Shown here: one piece after another, positions 14,694-22,457 of the stretch | Layout of the letters: each line of letters opens with the position of its first letter | Position numbering within the stretch: position 1 is the first letter of the stretch | Assembly: GCF_011045075.1 (NCBI RefSeq) | Contig: NZ_JAAKZZ010000013.1 | Span: forward strand, 1-37,535 | DNA from: Streptomyces boncukensis | GTDB taxonomy: Bacteria > Actinomycetota > Actinomycetes > Streptomycetales > Streptomycetaceae | DNA: 37,535 nt | Direction of reading: 5' to 3' | Translations under genes and position numbers: made by a program | Notes under the pieces: model-generated | What the model saw: the letters and a program-made list of their open reading frames with translations, nothing else | Told to the model about the DNA's origin: nothing | Databases searched by the model: none

Positions 14694-15758
14694 ATGCACG
14701 GCGAGTACAAGGTCCCCGGCGGCAAGCTGGTGGTGGTCGACCTCGACAACCACGGCGGCACCCTGCGGAACGTCCGGGTCGCGGGGGACTTCTTCCTGGA
14801 GCCCGACGAGGCGCTGGCCGCCATCGACCGGGCGCTGGAGGGCGCTCCCGCCGACGCGGACGCGGCGGCGCTAGCCGCCCGCGTCGAGGCCGCGCTGCCC
14901 GAGGGCACGGTGATGTACGGCATCACCGCCGAGGGTGTGGCGGTCGCCGTGCGGCGGGCGCTCGCCCGCGCCACGGACTGGACCGACTACGACTGGCAGC
15001 TCATCCACGAGGCGCCGCAGCCGCCGGCCCTGCATATGGCGCTGGACGAGGTCATCACGGGCGAGGTCGCCGCGGGACGCCGCCCGCCGACGCTCCGGGT
15101 CTGGGAGTGGGGCGCCCCGGCCGTGATCCTGGGCAGCTTCCAGTCCCTGCGGAACGAGGTCGACCCGGACGGCGCCGAGCGGCACGGCGTCAGTGTGGTC
15201 CGGCGGGTCTCCGGGGGCGGGGCGATGTTCGTCGAGGAGGGGAACACGATCACCTACTCCCTCTCCGTGCCCGCCTCCCTGGTCTCGGGCCTGTCCTTCG
15301 CGGACTCCTACGCCTACCTGGACGACTGGGTGCTGGGCGCGCTCGGCGACATGGGGGTCAAGGCGTGGTACCAGCCGCTCAACGACATCGCGACCGAGGC
15401 GGGCAAGGTCGCCGGTGCCGCGCAGAAGCGGATGGTCGGGCCGGACGGCGGCCCCGGCGCCGTGCTGCACCACGTGACCATGGCCTATGACATCGACGCG
15501 GACAAGATGCTCGACGTCCTCCGCATCGGGAAGGAGAAGCTGTCGGACAAGGGCACGGCCTCGGCCAAGAAGCGGGTCGACCCGCTCCGCCGGCAGACCG
15601 GGCTCCCCCGCGAGGCCGTCATCGACCGCATGATCGGCTCTTTCCGCAGCCGGTACGGTCTGACGCGCGGGCGGATAGCGCCGCGGGAGCTGGAGAGCGC
15701 ACAGGAGCTGGCCGCGGCGAAGTTCGGCAGCGAGGCGTGGACCGCGCGCATCCCGTAG
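14694..15758 (+). CDS. lplA: lipoate-protein ligase A family, domain order permuted
   Basis: Attaches lipoate (or octanoate) to lipoyl domains. The 354-residue chain begins with about 95 residues that match the accessory C-terminal domain of classical LplA (GEYKVPGGKLVVVD, FFLEPDEALAAIDRAL, GITAEGVAVAVRRAL), followed by the catalytic domain: HMALDEVI, RRVSGGGAMF at 170-179, GNTITYSL and the lysine K238 in GKVAGAAQKR that corresponds to the lipoate-binding lysine. E. coli LplA has the reverse order. ATG at 14694 follows GAGCGAGAAGCGGAG. It lies 73 bases after the SDR stop and may be on the same transcript. Confidence 0.85.
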   Translation: MHGEYKVPGGKLVVVDLDNHGGTLRNVRVAGDFFLEPDEALAAIDRALEGAPADADAAALAARVEAALPEGTVMYGITAEGVAVAVRRALARATDWTDYDWQLIHEAPQPPALHMALDEVITGEVAAGRRPPTLRVWEWGAPAVILGSFQSLRNEVDPDGAERHGVSVVRRVSGGGAMFVEEGNTITYSLSVPASLVSGLSFADSYAYLDDWVLGALGDMGVKAWYQPLNDIATEAGKVAGAAQKRMVGPDGGPGAVLHHVTMAYDIDADKMLDVLRIGKEKLSDKGTASAKKRVDPLRRQTGLPREAVIDRMIGSFRSRYGLTRGRIAPRELESAQELAAAKFGSEAWTARIP

Positions 15759-15768
15759 CGAGGGGTCC

Positions 15769-15793
15769 GCGCCCCGCAGGGGGCTCGGGGCGC
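15769..15793 (+). terminator. hairpin after the lipoate ligase gene
   Basis: GCGCCCC (15769-15775) pairs with GGGGCGC (15787-15793) over an 11-base loop, beginning 10 bases after the stop at 15758. Confidence 0.5.
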
Positions 15794-15983
15794 GTGCCCA
15801 TGAGCAGCCCCCGCCGGGCACAATTCGCAGTCCGGAAGCGTTCAAGGTGGCGCGCGCCCCGGTCGAACAGGCAAGATCTGGTCCACGGGGGCGCGGCGCA
15901 GTGCGCCCACAGGCGGTCCGCCGTACGGAGAGGCGGCGGTCCCGCTTCGACGTGATGATGAGGTGCTCTCCGGGAGGACTGCT

Positions 15984-17957
15984 GTGACCGGCAAAGTCGA
16001 GACGCACGAGTTCCAGGCCGAATCCCGCCAGCTGCTGCAGCTGGTGGTGCACTCGGTCTACTCCAACAAGGACATCTTCCTGCGGGAGTTGATCTCCAAC
16101 GCCTCCGACGCCCTGGACAAGCTGCGGCTGGAGTCGCTGCGCGACAGCGACCTCGGCGCGGACACGTCGGACCTGCACATCGCGCTGGAGACCGACGCCG
16201 AGGCCCGCACCCTGACCGTGCGGGACAACGGCATCGGGATGTCGCGGGAGGAGGTGACGAGTCTGATCGGCACCATCGCCAAGTCCGGCACCGCGGAGTT
16301 CGTCCGCAAGCTGAAGGAGGCGAGCGAGAACAAGGACGCGGCCGCCTCGGCCGATCTCATCGGCAGCTTCGGCGTCGGCTTCTACTCCAGCTTCATGGTC
16401 GCCGACAAGGTCACCCTGGTGACCCGGCGGGCCGGTGAGCAGACCGGAACCCGCTGGGAGTCGGCCGGCGAGGGGACGTACGAGCTGCAGGCCCTCGACG
16501 AGGCGCCGCAGGGCACGGCGGTGACCCTGCATCTGAAGCCCGAGGACGCCGAGGACCGCCTGTTCGACTACACGGACACGGGCCGGCTGCGGCAGATCGT
16601 CCGCCGGCACTCGGACTTCATCCCCTGGCCGGTGCGCACCACCGTGGAGCGCCCCGGCAAGGGCGAGGGCGAAGACGAGGGCGAGGGCGAAGGCGAAGAC
16701 GCCGGGCCGCAGCAGACCGTCGAGACGCTCAACTCGATGAAGGCGCTGTGGGCCCGGTCCCCCGAGGACATCTCCGAGGAGGAGTACAAGGAGTTCTACC
16801 GGCACGTCGGCCACGACTGGACGGATCCGCTGGAGACGATCCACACCCGGGCCGAGGGGACCTTCGAGTACCAGGCGGTGCTCTTCATCCCCTCCCACGC
16901 GCCGCTGGACCTCTACCAGCAGGACGGCAAGGGCGGGGTGCACCTGTATGTGCGGCGGGTGTTCATCATGGACGACTGCACCTCGCTGCTCCCGGACTAT
17001 CTGCGGTTCGTCAAGGGCGTGGTCGACGCGCAGGACCTGTCGCTCAACGTCTCGCGGGAGGCACTGCAGCAGGACCGCCAGATCCAGCTCATGCACCGCA
17101 GGCTGGTCAAGAAGATCCTCTCCACCGTCAAGTCGATGCGGACCAAGGACGCCGAGCGCTACCGCACCTTCTGGCGGGAGTTCGGCCCGGCGATGAAGGA
17201 GGGGCTGCTCTCCGACTTCGACAACCGGGAGACGCTGCTGGACCTCGCCTCCTTCCCCTCCACCCACGACCCCGAGGAGCAGACCAGCCTGCGCGACTAC
17301 GTCTCCCGGATGAAGGAGGGCCAGGAGCACATCTACTTCCTCACCGGCGAGTCGCGCGCCCGCCTGGAGAACAGCCCGCACATCGAGGCGTTCCAGGCCA
17401 AGGGCTACGAGGTGCTGCTGCTCACCGACCGGGTCGACGAGGTGTGGGCGGAGCAGATCCGCGAGTTCGAGGGCACTCCGCTGCAGTCGATCGCCAAGGG
17501 CCAGGTCGACCTGGACGCGGACGGGGACGGCGAAGGCGAGGACGCCCAGGAGCGGTCCGCCGAGGAGCAGCAGCGGGAGCAGGACTTCGAGCCGCTGCTG
17601 GGCTGGCTGGGCACCGCGCTGGGCGACGATGTGAAGGAGGTGCGGCTGTCCTCCCGGCTGACCACGTCGCCCGCCTGCATCGTCGGCGACGCCCACGACG
17701 TCACGCCGAACCTGGAGAAGATGTACCGGGCGATGGGCCAGGAGCTGCCGCGCATCAAGCGCATCCTGGAGCTCAACCCGGGGCACGATCTGGTGGCCGG
17801 GCTCAAGGACGCGCACACGGCGAACACCGAGGACCCGGCCCTGAAGGAGACCGCCGAGCTGCTGTACGGGATGGCGCTGCTGGCCGAGGGCGGCGAGCTG
17901 GCCGACCCGGCGCGCTTCACCCGCCTGCTGGCGACCCGGCTGGCCGCCGCCCTCTGA
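15984..17957 (+). CDS. htpG: HSP90-family chaperone HtpG
   Basis: ATP-dependent cytosolic chaperone, 657 residues, full length for bacterial HtpG. GHKL ATPase motifs are clear: ELISNASDALDK, DNGIGMSREEV, IGSFGVGFYSSFMVADKV and GTAVTLHLK; the middle domain has SLNVSREALQQDRQI with the catalytic arginine, and the C-terminal dimerisation region is intact. Two acidic insertions stand out, one of Gly/Glu repeats near residues 226-240 (GEGEDEGEGEGEDAG) and one near 512-530. GTG 15984 has GGGAGG at 15972-15977; an in-frame ATG at 15963 lacks such a site. In the 225 bp upstream I see no HspR-type inverted repeat, so its regulation is unclear. Confidence 0.95.
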   Translation: MTGKVETHEFQAESRQLLQLVVHSVYSNKDIFLRELISNASDALDKLRLESLRDSDLGADTSDLHIALETDAEARTLTVRDNGIGMSREEVTSLIGTIAKSGTAEFVRKLKEASENKDAAASADLIGSFGVGFYSSFMVADKVTLVTRRAGEQTGTRWESAGEGTYELQALDEAPQGTAVTLHLKPEDAEDRLFDYTDTGRLRQIVRRHSDFIPWPVRTTVERPGKGEGEDEGEGEGEDAGPQQTVETLNSMKALWARSPEDISEEEYKEFYRHVGHDWTDPLETIHTRAEGTFEYQAVLFIPSHAPLDLYQQDGKGGVHLYVRRVFIMDDCTSLLPDYLRFVKGVVDAQDLSLNVSREALQQDRQIQLMHRRLVKKILSTVKSMRTKDAERYRTFWREFGPAMKEGLLSDFDNRETLLDLASFPSTHDPEEQTSLRDYVSRMKEGQEHIYFLTGESRARLENSPHIEAFQAKGYEVLLLTDRVDEVWAEQIREFEGTPLQSIAKGQVDLDADGDGEGEDAQERSAEEQQREQDFEPLLGWLGTALGDDVKEVRLSSRLTTSPACIVGDAHDVTPNLEKMYRAMGQELPRIKRILELNPGHDLVAGLKDAHTANTEDPALKETAELLYGMALLAEGGELADPARFTRLLATRLAAAL

Positions 17958-17962
17958 CCGCA

Positions 17963-17997
17963 CGGGCTCCGGTCCGGCCCGCCCGGACCGGAGCCCG
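17963..17997. terminator. 15-bp perfect-stem bidirectional terminator
   Basis: CGGGCTCCGGTCCGG (17963-17977) pairs exactly with 17983-17997 across a 5-base loop. It lies 6 bases after the htpG stop and 10 bases from the stop of the convergent NmrA-like gene, so it serves both. Confidence 0.85.
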
Positions 17998-18006
17998 CTC
18001 CGGGCG

Positions 18007-18861
18007 TCAGCGGAAGTCCCCCGCGTGGTCCGCCGCCCAGTCCCGGAAGCCGCGCGGCGGGCGCCCCATGATCGCGGGGAATGCGCCGTCCACCGGCTCC
18101 GGCTCGGCCTCCATGGCGGCGTGCGCCTGGAGGATGGCGTCCGCGACGTCCTCGGGCAGGCCCATCGCGGCCAGATTCCCGACCGCCTCCGCGTGCGGGA
18201 CCTCCTCGACCCGCAGGGTGCGGCCCAGCACCTCGCCGAGGGTGTGCACCTGCTCGGCCTGGGTCAGCGTCCGCGGGCCGGTCAGCACCGGCCTGGCGCC
18301 GAGCAGTTCGTCCGTCAGCAGCGCCCGGACGGCGACGGCCGCGATGTCGGCCTCGTGGATCAGCGAGCGCCCGGCACCCGGGTAGGGCACCCGCACGGTG
18401 TCGCCCGCGCGGATCTGCTCCGCCCACTCCAGGGTGTTGGCGGCGAAGCCGCCGGCGCGCAGCAGCGTCCACTCCTCGGCCCCCGCGCGGACCAGCCGCT
18501 CCAGGACGGTGTGGAAGCCCAGGATCCCCTCCTCCGGCGGCACCGCGTCGTCGTCCTGGACGCCCGTGGCCGACAGGTAGACGACGCGCCGCGCGTGCCG
18601 GGTGAGGACCGGGACGACGTCCTCGGCGCCCTCCGGGCCGAAGAGCGGCCACATCAGGAAGACCGACTCGACGCCGTCGAGCGCCGGGGGCAGGCTCGCG
18701 GGGTCGGTGAGGTCGCCCCGTACGGCCTGCACGCCGTCCGGCAGGACGGCCCGCGCCCGCTCGGGGTCCCGCGCCAGCGCGCGGACGGGCGCTCCCGCGG
18801 CGCTGAGCTGCGCGGCGACCTGGCCGCCGACCTTGCCGGTGGCTCCGGTGACGAGAATCAT
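18007..18861 (-). CDS. NmrA/atypical SDR NAD(P)-binding protein
   Basis: Extended SDR of the NmrA-like family (SDR_a5 type), 284 residues. The N-terminal nucleotide loop is GATGKVG at residues 6-12; VRALARDPERA, VRGDLTDPASL, VFLMWPLFG, VVYLSATGVQ and IHEADIAAVAVRALL are typical. The classical Tyr-x-x-x-Lys pair is lacking, so it may be a redox-sensing or binding protein or a quinone reductase-like enzyme. Start ATG 18861 has AAGGAG on the minus strand at about 18869-18874. An operator-like repeat overlaps its promoter region. Confidence 0.85.
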   Translation of the reverse strand: MILVTGATGKVGGQVAAQLSAAGAPVRALARDPERARAVLPDGVQAVRGDLTDPASLPPALDGVESVFLMWPLFGPEGAEDVVPVLTRHARRVVYLSATGVQDDDAVPPEEGILGFHTVLERLVRAGAEEWTLLRAGGFAANTLEWAEQIRAGDTVRVPYPGAGRSLIHEADIAAVAVRALLTDELLGARPVLTGPRTLTQAEQVHTLGEVLGRTLRVEEVPHAEAVGNLAAMGLPEDVADAILQAHAAMEAEPEPVDGAFPAIMGRPPRGFRDWAADHAGDFR

Positions 18862-18934
18862 GAGGTGCTCCTTCGCTCGGTCCGTACCGCGCCGCGCACC
18901 CGGCCGGGCGGCGGCTCGTACGCAGGAGCCTCCT

Positions 18935-18957
18935 ACTTCAATCGAACTTCAAGTCAA
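18935..18957 (-). promoter_or_regulatory. operator-like repeat and -35 box upstream of the NmrA-like gene
   Basis: ACTTCAA occurs at 18935-18941 and again at 18946-18952, separated by TCGA, so the copies are 11 bp apart on the same helix face. The outer bases also form a weak dyad (ACTT...AAGT). On the minus strand it overlaps TTGACT (complement of 18952-18957), a good -35 box. The layout resembles operators of MerR-family regulators of oxidoreductase genes, but no regulator gene is adjacent. Confidence 0.4.
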
Positions 18958-19058
18958 CACGCGCTTCCGTCACCCCGCGGAGCGGCCCGCCTTGCCCGGC
19001 ACCCGCACGCGGCCCACGCTGACCCCGTGGTCCCCCACACACACCACCGGAGAGCGCC

Positions 19059-19376
19059 ATGGCAGACGCAGCGGACGCCGGGGTCGAGATCAGCGACAAC
19101 CCGGCCGAGGAGCGGTTCGAGGCCCGGATCGGCGGCACCCTGGCGGGGCTCGCCCAGTATCTGCGCTCCGCCGACGTCATCGCCTTCACGCACACGGAGG
19201 TGGACCTGGCGCACGAGGGCCGCGGGGTGGGCAGCGCGCTGGCCCGCGGCGCGCTGGACGCGGCCCGGGAGGCGGGGCTGAAGGTGGTGCCGGTCTGCCC
19301 GTTCTTCGCCGGCTACATCCGCAAGCACCCCGAGTACCAGCCGCTGGTCCACGAGAAGGGTGACGGCGCCCCCTGA
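19059..19376 (+). CDS. small GNAT-family N-acetyltransferase (YjdJ type)
   Basis: A 105-residue protein of the short GCN5-related group. It has FEARIGGTLAGLAQYL, FTHTEVDLAHEGRGVGSALARGALDAARE containing the acetyl-CoA pyrophosphate loop (GRGVGSAL), then VVPVCPFFAGYIRKHPEYQ, the cysteine-containing end typical of this subgroup. The substrate is unknown. ATG 19059 is preceded by GGAGAG-like purines (ACCGGAGAGCGCC). It converges on the luciferase-like gene with a gap of only 9 bases. Confidence 0.85.
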   Translation: MADAADAGVEISDNPAEERFEARIGGTLAGLAQYLRSADVIAFTHTEVDLAHEGRGVGSALARGALDAAREAGLKVVPVCPFFAGYIRKHPEYQPLVHEKGDGAP

Positions 19377-19385
19377 GGAGCGCCC

Positions 19386-20396
19386 TCACCCGAGCGCCGG
19401 GATGACGCCGGTGGCGTACGCCGCCACCGTGTCCTCCTTCGCGTCGTGCATGGCGTACAGCGCGAACTGGTCGACGCCCAGCTGCGCGAGCTCGCGCAGC
19501 CGTGCGACATGGAGCTGCTCGGGCCCGATCAGGCAGAAGCGGTCCACGACCGCGTCGGGGACGAACGCCGTGTCGGGGTTGCCGGCGCGGCCGTGGTGCG
19601 CGTAGTCGTAGCCCTCGCGCTCCTTGATGTAGGCGGTGAGCGCCGAGGGCACCAGGTCGGAGCCCGCGCCGTAGCGGGCCACCAGATCCGCGACATGGTT
19701 GCCGACCATCCCGCCGAACCACCGGCACTGCTCCCGCGCGTGCGCCAGCGCCTGCGGGGTGTCGGAGCAGACGTACGCGGGCGCGGCCACGCAGATCGTG
19801 AGCTCCGCCGGGTCCCGCCCCGCGTCCCGCGCGGCGGTCCGTACGGCGCGGACCATCCACGCGGTCAGCGCGGGGTCGGCCAGCTGCAGGATGAAGCCGT
19901 CCGCGGCGCGGCCCGCGAGGGCGAGCGCCCTGGGCCCGTAGCCGGCCATCCACACCGGCAGCCGCCCGTCCCGCACCCACGGCAGCCGCATCGGCGTGCC
20001 GTCGACGACGGCCTCGCGGCCCTCGGCGAGGTCGCGGATCGCGGCCATGGCCTCGCCGAGCCGGGCCAGCGTGGCCGGCTCGCGCCCCGCGACCCGCAGC
20101 GCGGAGTCGCCGCGCCCGATGCCGCAGACGGTGCGGTTGCCGTACATCTCGTTGAGCGTGGCGAAGGTGGAGGCGGTGACCTCCCAGGCGCGGGTGCCGG
20201 GGTTGGTCACCATGGGGCCGACGGTCATCCCGGTGGTGCGGGCGAGGATCCGGCTGTGGATGACGTACGGCTCCTGCCACAGCACCGGGGAGTCGAACGT
20301 CCAGCCGTAGCGGAACCCGCCCCGCTCGGCGCGGGACATCAACTCGACGGTGGCCGAGCCGGGCGGATCGGTCTGCAGCACGAGCCCGAAGTCCAT
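19386..20396 (-). CDS. luciferase-like (LLM) flavin/F420-dependent oxidoreductase
   Basis: TIM-barrel luciferase-fold oxidoreductase, 336 residues, of the F420-type group (TIGR03842-like by its MDFGLVLQTDPP start). Supporting stretches: GFRYGWTFDSPVLWQEPYVI, TVGPMVTNPGTRAWEVTASTFATLNEM, GIGRGDSALR, LPVWMAGYGPRALALAGRAADGFILQ and the end GVDQFALYAMHDAKEDTVAAYATGVIPALG. It is the last gene of the dihydropyrimidinase operon, 63 bases after the DUF1707 gene. A redox step on a pyrimidine or hydantoin-type substrate is an inference from context. Confidence 0.87.
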   Translation of the reverse strand: MDFGLVLQTDPPGSATVELMSRAERGGFRYGWTFDSPVLWQEPYVIHSRILARTTGMTVGPMVTNPGTRAWEVTASTFATLNEMYGNRTVCGIGRGDSALRVAGREPATLARLGEAMAAIRDLAEGREAVVDGTPMRLPWVRDGRLPVWMAGYGPRALALAGRAADGFILQLADPALTAWMVRAVRTAARDAGRDPAELTICVAAPAYVCSDTPQALAHAREQCRWFGGMVGNHVADLVARYGAGSDLVPSALTAYIKEREGYDYAHHGRAGNPDTAFVPDAVVDRFCLIGPEQLHVARLRELAQLGVDQFALYAMHDAKEDTVAAYATGVIPALG

Positions 20397-20459
20397 GACG
20401 GCCTCCTCAGCGCGGGACGGGACACGGGATGTCGGTGGCGGCGCGTGGGGGGTACGGCG

Positions 20460-21014
20460 TCAGGCACGGCTCCGGTGGCGTATCCGCAGCCGCCCGTAGC
20501 CCATCGTTCCGGTGACCCGGATGTGCGGGCCGCCCGGCTCGGTCCACCGGGGAGCCCGGTGGACCGGCTGCTTCCAGTGGGCGGTCAGGCCGTCGTAGTC
20601 GACCGTCGCGCCGGGCGGGAGGATGAGGCGGGCCCCGCCGAATTCGAGCTGGAGCTCGATGTCGACGACGGGGTGCTCGACGGCCGTGCGGGACAGGTCC
20701 AGAACGACCTTGGCCATCCTGGACTCGATCCGCAGGACGCGGGGCACCCGCCACGCGCCCTGCCGCCGGATCCGCCCGCCGACGGCCCTGATCTCGACCG
20801 TGGCGGCCGGGGTCGCGGCCTCCGCGCCGGGGACGGCGTCCAGGGCCGCGGCCAGCTCCTCGTCCGTGGTGGCGGTCAGCGCGGTCTGGAGCCTGTGGTC
20901 CATCTCGTCGGCCGGGATGCTGCCCGCGGCAAACGCCTCCTGGAGGCGTGCGACCGCGGAGTCGCGCACGCTTTCGGAGATCCGCGGCGGTGGTTTCTCT
21001 GGCACGGAGGACAC
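20460..21014 (-). CDS. DUF1707 domain protein
   Basis: 184 residues. The N-terminal 50 residues are a DUF1707 unit (ISESVRDSAVARLQEAFAAG then DEMDHRLQTALTATTDEELAAALDAV), a short helical domain found widely in actinobacteria. The rest is beta-rich (VLRIESRMAKVVLDLS, IELQLEFGGARLILPPGATVDYDGL, IRVTGTMGYGRLRIRHR), like cell-wall-active-regulator-type beta domains. No membrane segment or signal peptide is visible. GTG or ATG start near 21014 with GGAGTGT ahead. Function unknown; it interrupts an otherwise catabolic operon, 33 bases after hydA. Confidence 0.8.
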   Translation of the reverse strand: MSSVPEKPPPRISESVRDSAVARLQEAFAAGSIPADEMDHRLQTALTATTDEELAAALDAVPGAEAATPAATVEIRAVGGRIRRQGAWRVPRVLRIESRMAKVVLDLSRTAVEHPVVDIELQLEFGGARLILPPGATVDYDGLTAHWKQPVHRAPRWTEPGGPHIRVTGTMGYGRLRIRHRSRA

Positions 21015-21047
21015 TCCTCGACTCTGGGCGCGCGGCGGCCCATGTGA

Positions 21048-22457
21048 TCAGTACGGATACTGGCAGTTGGCCCGCGGGGTGTACCAGCCGTGGCCGGCGC
21101 GCCCCGTGTACTGCCCATCCTCCACGATCACCACTCCGCGCGAGAGCACCTTGTCGACCCGGCCGGTGATCCGCTTGCCCTCGTACGCCGAGTAGTCGAC
21201 GTTCATATGGTGGGTCCGGGCCGAAATCGTCTGCTCGGCCCCGGGGTCGTAGAGCACGATGTCCGCGTCCGCGCCGGGCGCGATGGTGCCCTTCTTCGGA
21301 TACAGGCCGAACATCCGGGCCGGCGCCGCACAGGCGACCTCGATCCAGCGGCGGCGGGTGAGGTGCCCGTCGACGACGGCCTGGTGCAGCAGGTCCATGC
21401 GGTTCTCCACCCCCGGCATCCCGTTGGGGATCTTGGAGAAGTCGCCCCGGCCCAGCTCCTTCTGGCCCTGGAAGCAGAACGGGCAGTGGTCGGTGGAGAC
21501 CACCTGCAGATCGCCGGTGCGCAGCGACCGCCACAGCGCCGCCTGGTGCTCGCGCGGGCGCAGCGGCGTGGAGCACACGTACTTGGCGCCCTCGAAGTCC
21601 GGCTCGGCGAGGTTGTCCGCGGACAGGAACAGATACTGCGGGCAGGTCTCGCCGAACACCGCCAGGCCCTCGTCCCGGGCGCGGACCAGCTCGGCGACCG
21701 CCTCCTGCGCCGAGACGTGCACCACGTAGACGGGGGCGCCCGCGACCTGGGCGAGCCGGATCACCCGGTGGGTGGCCTCGGCCTCCAGCAGCGCCTTGCG
21801 GACCTCGCCGTGGTGCCGGGGGTCGGTCTCACCGCGCTGCAGGGCCTGTTCGACGAGGACGTCGATGGCGAGGCCGTTCTCCGCGTGCACCATGATCAGG
21901 CCGCCGTTGAGGCCCGCGCGCTGCATGGCGCGGAAGATCTGGCCGTCGTCGGAGTAGAACACCCCGGGGTAGGCGGTGAACAGCTTGAAGGAGGTCACGC
22001 CCTCCTCGACCAGCCCGTCCATCTCCTTGAGGGTGGACTGGTTCACATCCGACATGATCATGTGGAAGGCGTAGTCGACGGCGCACTTGCCCTCCGCCTT
22101 GGCGTGCCACAGGTCCAGCCCCTCGCGCAGCGCGCGGCCCTTGGTCTGCACGGCGAAGTCCACCACGGTGGTGGTGCCGCCCCAGGCCGCGGCCCGGGTG
22201 CCGGTCTCGAAGTCGTCGGAGGAGAACGTCCCGCCGAACGGGAAGTCCATATGGGTGTGCGCGTCGACGCCGCCCGGGATGACATAGCGGCCGGTGGCGT
22301 CGATGGTGCGCTCGGCGGTCAGGGCCTCGGCCGCCGCGCTGCGGTGCGCCGCCAGCGCGGCGACGCGCCCGCCCTGGACGAGGACGTCGGCGTGCAGCTC
22401 GTCGGAGGCGGTGATGACGAGGCCGCCCCGGATGACGGTGGACTCGGGTGCGGTCAT
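21048..22457 (-). CDS. hydA: dihydropyrimidinase / hydantoinase
   Basis: Opens 5,6-dihydropyrimidine or hydantoin rings to N-carbamoyl amino acids; a binuclear zinc enzyme of the amidohydrolase superfamily. The 469-residue protein has every metal ligand: H67 and H69 in DAHTH, carbamylated lysine K158 in TSFKLF, H191 in VHAENG, H247 in VHVSAQEA and D323 in STDHCPF. ATG 22457 overlaps the aminotransferase stop (ATGA). In the operon it should act before the beta-ureidopropionase-like enzyme. Whether it prefers dihydrouracil or hydantoins cannot be read from the sequence. Confidence 0.94.
   Translation of the reverse strand: MTAPESTVIRGGLVITASDELHADVLVQGGRVAALAAHRSAAAEALTAERTIDATGRYVIPGGVDAHTHMDFPFGGTFSSDDFETGTRAAAWGGTTTVVDFAVQTKGRALREGLDLWHAKAEGKCAVDYAFHMIMSDVNQSTLKEMDGLVEEGVTSFKLFTAYPGVFYSDDGQIFRAMQRAGLNGGLIMVHAENGLAIDVLVEQALQRGETDPRHHGEVRKALLEAEATHRVIRLAQVAGAPVYVVHVSAQEAVAELVRARDEGLAVFGETCPQYLFLSADNLAEPDFEGAKYVCSTPLRPREHQAALWRSLRTGDLQVVSTDHCPFCFQGQKELGRGDFSKIPNGMPGVENRMDLLHQAVVDGHLTRRRWIEVACAAPARMFGLYPKKGTIAPGADADIVLYDPGAEQTISARTHHMNVDYSAYEGKRITGRVDKVLSRGVVIVEDGQYTGRAGHGWYTPRANCQYPY

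Noticed and set aside
15794..15983. HspR (HAIR-like) or CIRCE operator upstream of htpG.
   Set aside because: I looked for CTTGAGT/ACTCAAG and TTAGCACTC-type repeats and found neither.
14871..17963. A 1030-codon open frame on the minus strand opposite the lipoate ligase and htpG genes.
   Set aside because: It mirrors the G/C-biased codons of two clearly conserved plus-strand genes and encodes no recognisable domain.
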